IMG/VR virus record: IMGVR_UViG_3300021142_000056
Coordinates: 1 to 45,706 of that record
Length of the DNA: 45,706 nucleotides
Direction: 5' to 3' (one strand)
Source: a virus
Part shown: in pieces, positions 16,433 to 24,911 of the stretch
Position numbering within the stretch: the stretch's first letter is position 1
Layout of the letters: each line of letters starts with the position of its first letter
The notes under the pieces: generated by a model
The model's database searches: none
Told to the model about the DNA's origin: nothing
Seen by the model: only the letters and a program-made list of their open reading frames with translations
Position numbers and translations under genes: made by a program

Positions 16433-19400
16433 TGACGTTCCAACCGAACTTTGTTAAATTCACCAACACTGACGTAATCGGAACGGAGCCTTTGGAAGGT
16501 CGCTTCAAGGGGAACCAGAACGACGGTTTCACCTACGTCCGGTTTGCCGATGGCTCTGGTGGCATCATCAAGACGATGAAGGACTGGGTTGGCAACAAGA
16601 CCGGCAGGCTCTACCCTGCTGAAATCTTGGCAGCGCAGGAGTACTTGGCATCGCTGGTGGGCGAAACAATGAACGCCCCGGTTAGGGACTGCCACTTCTA
16701 CGGCTCTGGTGCCAAGACCGTCATTATGCCGTTCATCGTCGGCCAGACTGGTGAAGAAGCCGGGCAGACCGAGTTGCCGGAGAACGCTCAGGGAACAGCA
16801 CTGAAACTGTTCGACTACCTCACCGCCAATGCAGACCGTCGGCCCAAGAATTGGATTTCCACCCCCGACGGGCGCATCGTGGGCATTGACCACGCCTTGT
16901 GCAACTTCCGGCCCCGTGTTCTAAAGCCTGATTTCGTTAGCGACCTTTGGAACAACGGAGTATCACTAGAATCGCTGCTCATTCTCCAGCCGAAATTGGC
17001 AAACCTCGCCATTGACTTCCACCAGATTGGAATGGGCGACAAGCACGAGACAATGATGCAGAACTTGTCTCAACTCATCGCGGCTTTCCAAACCTTGGCC
17101 AAGTTCGCCACGGTAGTGAAATCCGTTGTGGGGGCAGACCGAATCGTTGTCAAGGGCGACGAGCCGGGACATCCGTTCAGAGGCAACCAATGGACTGGTG
17201 GAAACGCCGAACTTGCTAAGGGCGCAGCCGAATACGCCAAGAGCGTCGGCTTGCAGCGACCCGACATTGACTACTCCAAGGTGAAAGTCAACCCGTCACG
17301 GGCTTTGGAAATCGCCAAGGACTACGTTGCACTGCCGTCTGTGGATGAATCCACTCGTGCTGCCTACCGAGAGTTCGTCAAGGAAACCCATCAGCAATTT
17401 GAGTACCTAACCAAGACCCTTGGGGTCAAGGTCGAAGTAGTCAAGGAAGACCCGTACAAGGATGCTGCTGAAATGGCAGCAGACGTTCACGACAACCATC
17501 ACTTGGCCGTTCTGTCTGCCAGTAGCACTGGTGGCCACCCGTTCGTCACCAACCGGGAAATCGAAGAATTCCGTGCTGTCCACGACGCTTTTGGACACGC
17601 TGCCACTGGGCGCAACTTCGACAGGAATGGTGAAGAAGCGGCGTGGGCCAGCCACGCCTCAATGTATGGCCCACTCGCTCGTCAGGCAATGACCACTGCA
17701 ACTCGTGGTCAAAACTCCGTGATGACCCAACTCGGTGGTGGATTCCCAGAGCAGAAGGGCGCACTGCTCCCAGAGAAGTGGTCAGACCCATCAACAGTGG
17801 GGATGTCCGATGATGTAGTGAAATCTGATGGCGACATCCGGCCCTGCTTCGCCGGTGGCCGAGCGCAATACGACTATCAGCAGTCGGATGTCCAAAAGGG
17901 CGACGTGGATGGTCACCAATTCCACGGGAACCAGTGGGTCACTGTCGGTGGCAAGTTCAATGCTTCTGGTGGAAAAGCAAAGGCTCCGAAGGCTGCCAAG
18001 GCTCCAAAGCCCCGGAAGCCACTCATCCCAGCAGCCAAGCCACCAAAGGCTGCACAAGTAGCCAAGCCAAAGCCTGTTGCCCCATCACCACCGCCTGCCC
18101 CTCAGCCTCAGCCTGCTCCAAAGCCAGAACCCAAGGTGGAAAAGCCCTCGGCACCGTTGGCCCCGGCCCCGAAGTCGGCCTCAATTGGGCATATCGCTGC
18201 AAAGAGCGAGTTTCCACCGGCGACAACTGCGCTCATCAAGAAACTTGTTTCCGAGTACACCGACAAAGTGGTGTTTAATAAGGAAGACAACCCCGAACAA
18301 AGAAGGGCAACGCTTCAAGAAAACCTCACCAACTTGCTGTTGCAACCCACCGAATACTTGCGACAGCGTGACATTGCTGTAAAAAACAAGTCCAGCGACC
18401 CGTCAAGTACAGCAATTCTCCAAATGCTCGGCTACTCCGAGAGGCCAACTGTACTCAGTGAAAAGCAGTTTGCCAATACGCCGGGACAGGTTCTTTATTC
18501 TGGCCTTACGGACGGCAGCAGTGGCATTATGACGAAGTTGTCGCAAATGTACTACGGGGATGTCCCCCGTTATGGTGGTGGAATGTATGGAGCAGCGTTT
18601 TACACCTCTCCGGGCAAGTTGACCCCAGCCGGTTATGCTAATTACAACGGGACAAATGGTTGCATTTTTCGTTGCAAATTAGACAATCCTGCCAATGTTT
18701 GGCAATCTGATTACAATCAAAAGGACAGGCCGAGTAACCAGCAACCATATCTGCATAATAGCGACTTGCTGAGCGATGAAACTGCTGCCTACATTGAAAG
18801 GTCGTTTATAAACGAAATTCCCGGCGAAGCACACTTTTCACCAGAACAACAAAAAACTCTTGCGTCTATAGGAGAGGCATTTCCTCATCTAGACGACGCA
18901 TTTGTTGGTTATGAAATTTACAGTACTCTCCCAGCACTTGCGGGTTTCGACGCTTACCACGACACTACGAACAACTACACAATGGTGTTGAATCGCAGTT
19001 CGATGATTCTGCCTGAAAACACCACAGTTTCCGTAAATATGAAAGAATCATACTTTGGAGAAGGGGGTGCCTTACCCAATCCAATTGCTGAAAACCGAGA
19101 TGGGTTGAAGGATGTCCCTGTCCCGTTGCCCGACAAAGTTGAGAAAGGCGACCTCGTTGGACACCTGTTCCACGGTAACCAGTACACGAGTGGCATCCAA
19201 GTAGCAACGTTCTTGGCTTCAGCCCTGTATCGCAGGGCAGCGAAGAACGAACCGGGCATCACCAAAGAGATTGCCGAGACTGCTACCGAAGTAGGGGCGC
19301 AGCGCATTAAACCAGACAAGGTGCTGAAAAGCGCAGATTCGCTGGCTCGCAAGATTGCCCTTGACGCACGAGACTTCGTTGGCCCCAAGTCCGAAGCCGA

Positions 19401-22400
19401 ACAGCAGGCATCGCTGACGGTCAAGGATTCAATTCGCTACACCTTGGCGTTGGATGAGAAGAAGTTCAGTGACGGAGTGAAATCGGCTTTGGCAGACCTC
19501 CGTAAGGAAGGCTATGAAACCATTGCCATTCGCAACTACTTCAACACCGACCCTCACAACTCCTACAAAGGCATCAACGGCCTGTTCCGCGACCCCATCA
19601 AGAACCAAATGTTTGAGGTGCAGTTCCACACCCCGGAATCAGCAGCAATGGCCACGAAGACCCACGGAATCTACGAGCGCATCCGTGACCTGAATCCAAA
19701 AGACCCTGCCTACATCAAGGGTCAGGCCAAGATGGTGAAAATGTGGGCCAAGGTTTCCATTCCTGCTGGCGTGGAAGACATCGGCACCCGGAGTATCAAG
19801 GCTTCTGCGTGGACGTACTACGAGTATTCCACCACCGAAGGAAAGCCGTTCGCCTACTACCGATACGACGGAACTGACGCAGAGGCTTACGTTGAGGGAC
19901 AGTGGATTCCAGCATCGGCGTTCTTGGAGAACTGGATTGAGGGCAACCCACTTCTGACTGAACTTGACGGCCCACCAGAGGAAGCGATTTCCAAAGGTGA
20001 CGTTCCCGGCCACCAGTTTCACGGTAATCAGTGGTTGACCGTCGGGGGTGGCTTCAACACCCGTGGTGGAAAGCCGAGTTCGGCAGCCAAGGCCCCGGCG
20101 AAGGCACCAAAGGCACCCAAAGCAAAGGCTCCGAAGGCTCCTAGGGTTCCAAAAGCCCCTAAGCCTGTCGCATCACCACCAGAGCCGAAGCCAGAACCAA
20201 AGCCAGAGCCAGAGCCAACCCCACCAAAGGCCGAGACACCAGCACCCGAACTAGAGTTCAAAAGCGAGTTGTCACCAAAGGAGACTGCTGAAATTCGCCA
20301 GTACGTCGAAAACGCTTCAAAGGACATCCCAATCTCAGGCCAACTTGGAGACAAGTCGCAAGATGACGCTCGTAGGGCGTTGTTCGCCAAGAATTTGACA
20401 ATGGTGTTGTGCAACCCCGGCGAATACAACAGGCAATTCAAAATTGCAAAAGAGCAACGAAGCAACGACCCTATGAACGCAGCAATTCTTCAGATGCTTG
20501 GATACGGAGCAAAGCCAAGGGTTGTCAGCGAAGAAGAATTTGCCAAGGTACCAACTCCGTGCCTGTTCTCCGGCATCAAGACCGGCTCAACTTCAGTCGG
20601 AACCAAGATGTCCCAGTTGTACTACGGGAAGGTTCCTCGCTACGGTGGTGGTTTTTACGGAGCAGCGTTCTACACCTCCCCTGAGAAGTACACCCCGGTA
20701 CAGTACACGAGAAGTGGTAGAGGTGGAGAAAGTTGCATTTTTAGAGCAAAGTTGGAAAGCACATCGAACACTTGGACTTATGACGGCTTGGCCTACGAGA
20801 GGCCAAAAGGTATTTCACTGCTGCCCTTGATGAAACAGGGCATCACCCCAGACCAAGCGTCGGCTTACGGCAAAATTGACGCAGTAATGACCGACTACTC
20901 AATGAGGATGAGTGCCGTTCCAGCACTTGCTGGCTTTGATGCCCTGACCGCATCGCAAGTTGGTAATAACAACGATGACTACACGATGCTGTTAAACCGT
21001 GGTGCTTTGGTTCTCCCGAAGAACATCACCATTGGTAGTGACATATCCTTTTACGAGACTACCTTTGATGAAAAGGGCGCAGTAGGCAACAAACTGACCA
21101 ACGTGCCGGTTCAACCATACGAAAAGCCCGTACAAAAGGGCGACGTTGAAGGCCATCCCTTTCACGGAAACCAGTGGACAGGTGGAGAGGGTGGCAGTGA
21201 AATCTCCCAAGCCGAGAGCAAGCCGGGGGACAACGTTTCCGTGTACCTCAACAGTCGCAAGGTCGCAGAAGCGGTGGAAAAGGGTCTAACAGGCCCCAAG
21301 TGGGATATGAAGGTTCGTGGTGACTGCAAAGCAGCAATCGCCAAGGACATTGCTTCTCGCCTCGGCCCCGAATGGGATGAAGCGTTAGGCAGCAGGCAGC
21401 CAGAGGAACGGGCAGCAGCCGTCAGCAAACTCGTCTCGGAATGGGCCAACACGTCGAACGACACTTCTCCACTGTCATTGGCAATGCAGCAATTAGCAGC
21501 CAAGGAGTTCGGTCTTGCTGGACATTTTGACTGGGATTACAAAGAAGCAGCAAGGCAATTCCTCGGCTACAGCAGTAGGGGGAAACTTGATTCAGCACAA
21601 CAAGACCAAATTACAAATTTAGCAACAGCAACACAGGCACAAGTTGACAAACTTGTCAGTGAAAACGGTGACTTCTACAAGGCTTTCCTCCGGGCGCAGT
21701 ACAACGCAACGCAGGATTACTTCAAGGCTGCTGGAATCAAGGAAGTTTCCGTGTACCGAGGGATGACTTTCCGTTCTCAAAGTTCTCCACCGGATTGGAC
21801 AAAAGGTTTTAAAACAAATTCAGAAGTGCCACTTCGCCCGCTTTCTTCGTTTGCCTATTCAGCAACCGAAGCAAGTCATTTTGGCGAAGTTATGATTTCT
21901 GGCACCGTCCCAGTAGAGCGAGTTCTGTCGTGTGCTAAAACCGGCGTGGGTTGTCTAGACGAAGACGAAATTGTTGTAATGGCTGGCCCCGGCAAATGGC
22001 AAGTCAATGGTCAAAACGATTTTCGCAATGCCGATTTGCAAGGTGCCAAAATTAAAGACATTGCAGAGTACGCTAATTTTTCGGGTGCCAACCTCCAAGG
22101 CGCAAAGTTTGAAACCCCCTCACAAAACGCAAATTTTTCAGGGGCAAATCTTACAAACGCTGACTTTTCAACAGACCGCACTCCTTTTTTGAATGGCAAC
22201 GGCTCCAACGGAAACCTTAACCACGTTTGGTATGGCGCAAACTTCAGCAATGCCAACCTCACTGGCGCAAACTTGTCGGGTTCATTTTTTTCAGCAAGCG
22301 ATTTCATTAAAGCCAATTTTTCTGGGTGCAACTTGTCAAAGGCCGAGATTGGCAACTCACGCCTTTCGGAAGCCAATCTTGAAGGTGCAAACCTTGAAGA

Positions 22401-22560
22401 TGTAAACTTTAGAGATGTAAGCCTTAAAGGTGCAAATCTTGCTAACGCAAACCTGTCAGGAGCAGAATTTGCAGCCGTGCAGTCTGACAAAGACACCGTG
22501 CTTCCAAGCGGATACGAATTCAGCCAGTACGGAATCCGTCAAGTCAGTAGAAACGCGTAA
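16432..22560 (+). CDS. 2042-aa polyvalent effector protein with five tags
   Basis: GTG 16432 overlaps the previous stop by one base. Domains in order: PI3/4-kinase-like (1-235; NADRRPKN replaces the usual D-R-H, then GIDHALC at 150); tag at 241; unassigned His-rich domain with HDAFGH (about 267-460); tag at 489; Pro/Lys linker; ART-like domain A (about 590-893); tag at 905; RelA/SpoT-like domain (about 940-1117; RYTLALD, YKGIN, EVQFHT); tag at 1188; Pro/Lys linker; ART-like domain B (about 1283-1560); tag at 1569; R-S-E ADP-ribosyltransferase (VYRGM near 1774, LSSFAYS near 1804, EDE near 1845); pentapeptide repeats (about 1863-2010). This matches the polyvalent-protein concept of phage proteins injected with DNA. 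Processing at the tags would release six enzymes. Confidence 0.8.
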   Translation: MTFQPNFVKFTNTDVIGTEPLEGRFKGNQNDGFTYVRFADGSGGIIKTMKDWVGNKTGRLYPAEILAAQEYLASLVGETMNAPVRDCHFYGSGAKTVIMPFIVGQTGEEAGQTELPENAQGTALKLFDYLTANADRRPKNWISTPDGRIVGIDHALCNFRPRVLKPDFVSDLWNNGVSLESLLILQPKLANLAIDFHQIGMGDKHETMMQNLSQLIAAFQTLAKFATVVKSVVGADRIVVKGDEPGHPFRGNQWTGGNAELAKGAAEYAKSVGLQRPDIDYSKVKVNPSRALEIAKDYVALPSVDESTRAAYREFVKETHQQFEYLTKTLGVKVEVVKEDPYKDAAEMAADVHDNHHLAVLSASSTGGHPFVTNREIEEFRAVHDAFGHAATGRNFDRNGEEAAWASHASMYGPLARQAMTTATRGQNSVMTQLGGGFPEQKGALLPEKWSDPSTVGMSDDVVKSDGDIRPCFAGGRAQYDYQQSDVQKGDVDGHQFHGNQWVTVGGKFNASGGKAKAPKAAKAPKPRKPLIPAAKPPKAAQVAKPKPVAPSPPPAPQPQPAPKPEPKVEKPSAPLAPAPKSASIGHIAAKSEFPPATTALIKKLVSEYTDKVVFNKEDNPEQRRATLQENLTNLLLQPTEYLRQRDIAVKNKSSDPSSTAILQMLGYSERPTVLSEKQFANTPGQVLYSGLTDGSSGIMTKLSQMYYGDVPRYGGGMYGAAFYTSPGKLTPAGYANYNGTNGCIFRCKLDNPANVWQSDYNQKDRPSNQQPYLHNSDLLSDETAAYIERSFINEIPGEAHFSPEQQKTLASIGEAFPHLDDAFVGYEIYSTLPALAGFDAYHDTTNNYTMVLNRSSMILPENTTVSVNMKESYFGEGGALPNPIAENRDGLKDVPVPLPDKVEKGDLVGHLFHGNQYTSGIQVATFLASALYRRAAKNEPGITKEIAETATEVGAQRIKPDKVLKSADSLARKIALDARDFVGPKSEAEQQASLTVKDSIRYTLALDEKKFSDGVKSALADLRKEGYETIAIRNYFNTDPHNSYKGINGLFRDPIKNQMFEVQFHTPESAAMATKTHGIYERIRDLNPKDPAYIKGQAKMVKMWAKVSIPAGVEDIGTRSIKASAWTYYEYSTTEGKPFAYYRYDGTDAEAYVEGQWIPASAFLENWIEGNPLLTELDGPPEEAISKGDVPGHQFHGNQWLTVGGGFNTRGGKPSSAAKAPAKAPKAPKAKAPKAPRVPKAPKPVASPPEPKPEPKPEPEPTPPKAETPAPELEFKSELSPKETAEIRQYVENASKDIPISGQLGDKSQDDARRALFAKNLTMVLCNPGEYNRQFKIAKEQRSNDPMNAAILQMLGYGAKPRVVSEEEFAKVPTPCLFSGIKTGSTSVGTKMSQLYYGKVPRYGGGFYGAAFYTSPEKYTPVQYTRSGRGGESCIFRAKLESTSNTWTYDGLAYERPKGISLLPLMKQGITPDQASAYGKIDAVMTDYSMRMSAVPALAGFDALTASQVGNNNDDYTMLLNRGALVLPKNITIGSDISFYETTFDEKGAVGNKLTNVPVQPYEKPVQKGDVEGHPFHGNQWTGGEGGSEISQAESKPGDNVSVYLNSRKVAEAVEKGLTGPKWDMKVRGDCKAAIAKDIASRLGPEWDEALGSRQPEERAAAVSKLVSEWANTSNDTSPLSLAMQQLAAKEFGLAGHFDWDYKEAARQFLGYSSRGKLDSAQQDQITNLATATQAQVDKLVSENGDFYKAFLRAQYNATQDYFKAAGIKEVSVYRGMTFRSQSSPPDWTKGFKTNSEVPLRPLSSFAYSATEASHFGEVMISGTVPVERVLSCAKTGVGCLDEDEIVVMAGPGKWQVNGQNDFRNADLQGAKIKDIAEYANFSGANLQGAKFETPSQNANFSGANLTNADFSTDRTPFLNGNGSNGNLNHVWYGANFSNANLTGANLSGSFFSASDFIKANFSGCNLSKAEIGNSRLSEANLEGANLEDVNFRDVSLKGANLANANLSGAEFAAVQSDKDTVLPSGYEFSQYGIRQVSRNA

Positions 22561-22569
22561 ACTGAGCCA

Positions 22570-23928
22570 ATGGAAACCAACGCGTCAAACACCCTGAACG
22601 AAGACTGGATTAAGACCGGTACTTGGGACTTGTGGCGTATGAACACGCTCATCACCACCATCCCCGACCTGTTGTGGTTCTTGAACGTCACTGACGCACC
22701 CCTCGCAGACCAGCAGGCAGCCGTACTGAAAATGACGAAGATGCCGTCGTGGATTCCGGCCCCGCAGGAACTTAAAGATGCTGCGACGGCGTTCCTCGCC
22801 ACTGGTGAAATCCAAAAGGGGGATGTCAACGGTCACGTTTTTCACGGGAACCAATGGGTCGCTGGCGAAGGTGGAAGTGGAATCTCCCCCGAAGCAACAA
22901 AAAAACTGTCCGAGGATGTCCAAAACTTCACGGAGTGGCTGACACAGGAAAAGGCCTTTGCTAGTGACCCTGCTGAAAACGAGCGACGGGCAGCCATCTT
23001 CCAAAGAAACTTCACGCACATCGTGTGCAACCCCGACGAGTACTGGAAGCAGTACACCATTGCCCGTGACAATCGGAACACCGACCCAGAAAGCGCAGCA
23101 ATTCTGAGGATGCTTGGCTATGCCGAGAAGCCAACGGTGGTCAGTGAGGCGAAGTTTGCTGAAACCCCCGGCCCGTGCTTGTTCTCCGGCATTACTGCTG
23201 GAAGCAGTGGATTAGAAGCCAAACTGTCATCCCTTTATTTTGGAACGCCAAGGTTCGGTGGTGGAAACTACGGTGCTGCGTTTTACACATCAAGTACCAA
23301 AGACACTGCTGCCGATTACTCTAGGCCAGACGCTGGTGAACCGGCAGGTGGCTGCATCTTCCGTAGCAAGTTGGCCAACCCGTCGAACGTGCTGGAAAGT
23401 CAAGACATCCCGAACTCCTTTGGAGCAGCGGGCTGGGACACGATAATGAGCAAGAACCGGCTTTTCGCTGACGCTCAAATGTACGGTGGCGAAATCTATG
23501 GTGGAAACGGGCAGCAACAAGCCGCCTACCAAAAAATGGCTAAGGCAATTGCATTGCCCTTTGAAAGTTTCCAAATTGCCAGTTCGCTTCCTGCGCTCGC
23601 CGGGTACGACGCTTATCACGACAACAATCGCAACTACACAATGGTGCTGAATCGCAGCGCAATGGTTCTCCCTGAAAGCGTCAGCATTTCCCCCAACGGT
23701 TTTGGATACGACAACGTTGACGAGACTGGCGCACTTGACCCGGCCAAGAACGTGCTGGTGTCCTCACTCGCCAAGGACAGCGAAGTCGCCAAGACAGCCA
23801 ACGCCCTGCTCGTTCAGGCCCTTGGAAGCAAACTGCGCTCCCACGACGCAATCACCAAGACCGTTCGGGGAATGAATGTCTCGGCAGCCGAGTACGACGC
23901 TTGGGTTGCCCGAAACGGACAGTGGTAG
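22570..23928 (+). CDS. Tagged ART-like domain protein (452 aa)
   Basis: Residues 1-80 form an uncharacterised helical domain with Trp-rich segments. The tag KGDVNGHVFHGNQW is at 83-96. Residues about 100-390 are a third copy of the ART-like domain of the preceding large protein: ILRMLGYAEKP, CLFSGITAGSSG, RFGGGNYGAAFYTS, PALAGYDAYHD and YTMVLNRSAMVLPES. The last 60 residues are a separate small helical segment. The domain may be an ADP-ribosyltransferase; the catalytic assignment is an inference from the GAAFYTS motif. The gene starts ten bases after the large gene. Confidence 0.7.
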   Translation: METNASNTLNEDWIKTGTWDLWRMNTLITTIPDLLWFLNVTDAPLADQQAAVLKMTKMPSWIPAPQELKDAATAFLATGEIQKGDVNGHVFHGNQWVAGEGGSGISPEATKKLSEDVQNFTEWLTQEKAFASDPAENERRAAIFQRNFTHIVCNPDEYWKQYTIARDNRNTDPESAAILRMLGYAEKPTVVSEAKFAETPGPCLFSGITAGSSGLEAKLSSLYFGTPRFGGGNYGAAFYTSSTKDTAADYSRPDAGEPAGGCIFRSKLANPSNVLESQDIPNSFGAAGWDTIMSKNRLFADAQMYGGEIYGGNGQQQAAYQKMAKAIALPFESFQIASSLPALAGYDAYHDNNRNYTMVLNRSAMVLPESVSISPNGFGYDNVDETGALDPAKNVLVSSLAKDSEVAKTANALLVQALGSKLRSHDAITKTVRGMNVSAAEYDAWVARNGQW

Positions 23929-23937
23929 GATTTCACT

Positions 23938-24120
23938 ATGGCAAATCAAGAGCGTGACCCGTCAACTTGGAAGTGGTCTGGCAACCTGTTCGGGGATGAC
24001 GAAGATGACAGTTCCGAGGATGTTTCCAACGTTGACGAGGATTCGTCTGAGCCGGAAATCACCAAGACGGTCAATCCAAATCTGATTCCTACGTCTCGCT
24101 TCTTTAAGCGTCGCAAGTAG
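23938..24120 (+). CDS. Small acidic protein with basic tail (60 aa)
   Basis: The middle of the protein is an Asp/Glu/Ser tract (DDEDDSSEDVSNVDEDSSEPE) and the C terminus is basic (RFFKRRK). It lies ten bases after the ART-like gene and before a hairpin that ends the cargo block. No tag. Possibly an accessory or scaffold-like peptide; function unknown. Confidence 0.55.
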   Translation: MANQERDPSTWKWSGNLFGDDEDDSSEDVSNVDEDSSEPEITKTVNPNLIPTSRFFKRRK

Positions 24121-24125
24121 AAAGA

Positions 24126-24141
24126 CCACCCCGTAGGGTGG
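24126..24141. terminator. Hairpin between convergent units
   Basis: CCACCC (24126-24131) pairs with GGGTGG (24136-24141). On the minus strand it is followed by GTCTTTCT. It separates the plus-strand cargo block from the convergent minus-strand transglycosylase gene, and may end transcription in either direction. Confidence 0.55.
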
Positions 24142-24189
24142 CCTAACTACCGGATAGAGCAACTGACCAACAGGGTCAGGATAAGGCTA

Positions 24190-24660
24190 TTACCAAGCGT
24201 GGCAGCCGTACTGGTCTGGTACTCCGTAGCCAGCGTTGATGCGCTTGGCCACAGCGACCTGCTGGACAGGCGTGGCATCAGCAGCGTTCGCCGGGAAGCC
24301 CATCCCGCGTGAGAAGTATCGCCAGTTGGAGTTGGTGATGCCGAGGCCCCCGGAGTAGAGCGAGCCTCTGACGTGCCAGTTTCCACCTTCCTCGCAAGAA
24401 GCCACACGGCTCCACTCACGCAGGTCGGTAGCAGTCACGCCCCAAGGCCAGCCCTTTGGAGCGTGGTGAACGACAGGTGGCTTGTGGGCCACTGGCGTAT
24501 GCGCCACGGTGGTCACTGGAGCGTGTTTCGGCGCACCGTGAAGTGGGCCGTGGAAATTGGAATGGTGCGGAGCAGATGCCCCGGCTGGTTGCAACAACAC
24601 TGCCCCGATAGCGACAACGGAGACAGCGATAAGGGAACGGATAGACAAGGTAGGCCGCAT
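24190..24660 (-). CDS. Secreted Rpf-like transglycosylase (156 aa)
   Basis: ATG at 24660-24658 follows AAGGAG on the minus strand. Residues 1-30 are a signal peptide (basic start, hydrophobic core, AGASA cleavage region). Residues 31-70 are a His/Pro/Ala linker. Residues 80-156 resemble the resuscitation-promoting-factor/lysozyme-like catalytic domain: WSRVASCEEGGNW with E90 in the catalytic position, GGLGITNSNW, and ending YGCHAW. Such enzymes cut peptidoglycan glycan strands and are characteristic of actinobacteria. As a lone minus-strand gene with its own promoter it may act in lysis or in wall remodelling during infection. Confidence 0.8.
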   Translation of the reverse strand: MRPTLSIRSLIAVSVVAIGAVLLQPAGASAPHHSNFHGPLHGAPKHAPVTTVAHTPVAHKPPVVHHAPKGWPWGVTATDLREWSRVASCEEGGNWHVRGSLYSGGLGITNSNWRYFSRGMGFPANAADATPVQQVAVAKRINAGYGVPDQYGCHAW

Positions 24661-24856
24661 CGGACACTCCTTCAGGTCACGCGTCGTACAGCAGACGCAG
24701 GTTCTAGGTGGTGGTGGTGCGGGCAAACGCCATACGACATTCATACCCCAGTCCGGTTCCGGTGTGGAATACAACGGCCTCGCTTATTCAGCATCGGGTG
24801 TGTCGGCGTTATCACGGCCCTTATGGGGTCATTGGCCTCCCAAGTGGTTGATGAAA

Positions 24857-24885
24857 ACCCTAGTCGGGTGACAGCAATGTGTCAA
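24857..24885 (-). promoter_or_regulatory. Sigma-70-type promoter for the transglycosylase gene
   Basis: On the minus strand TTGACA (24885-24880) and TAGGGT (24862-24857) are separated by 17 bases. Transcription would start near 24850, giving a leader of about 190 bases before the start codon at 24660. A GGGAGG followed by the three-codon frame ATG-ACC-CCA-TAA lies in that leader. Confidence 0.75.
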
Positions 24886-24911
24886 GTTGACGAGGGTTCA
24901 GTAAACGGAAG

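Larger units (their letters stand above)
6595..22857 (+). repeat. Family of 18 GHxFxGNQ peptide tags
   Basis: A protein-level motif, K-G-D-x-x-G-H-x-F-x-G-N-Q-[YW], is encoded at 6595-6636, 8247-8297, 9641-9688, 12313-12363, 12763-12813, 13570-13623, 14252-14293, 15419-15460, 17152-17202, 17896-17937, 19144-19194, 19993-20034, 21136-21186 and 22816-22857. A long form with K-G-G-x-G-S-G before GHPF is at 7166-7231, 8754-8823 and 11016-11081. A weak form is at 10010-10057, and a remnant (GRFKGNQ) at 16498-16518. The DNA differs freely at synonymous sites, so selection acts on the peptide. Confidence 0.9.

Noticed and set aside
24661-24774. N-terminal extension of the transglycosylase
   Set aside because: The in-frame upstream codons lack a ribosome binding site and would bury the clear signal peptide that starts at the ATG preceded by AAGGAG.
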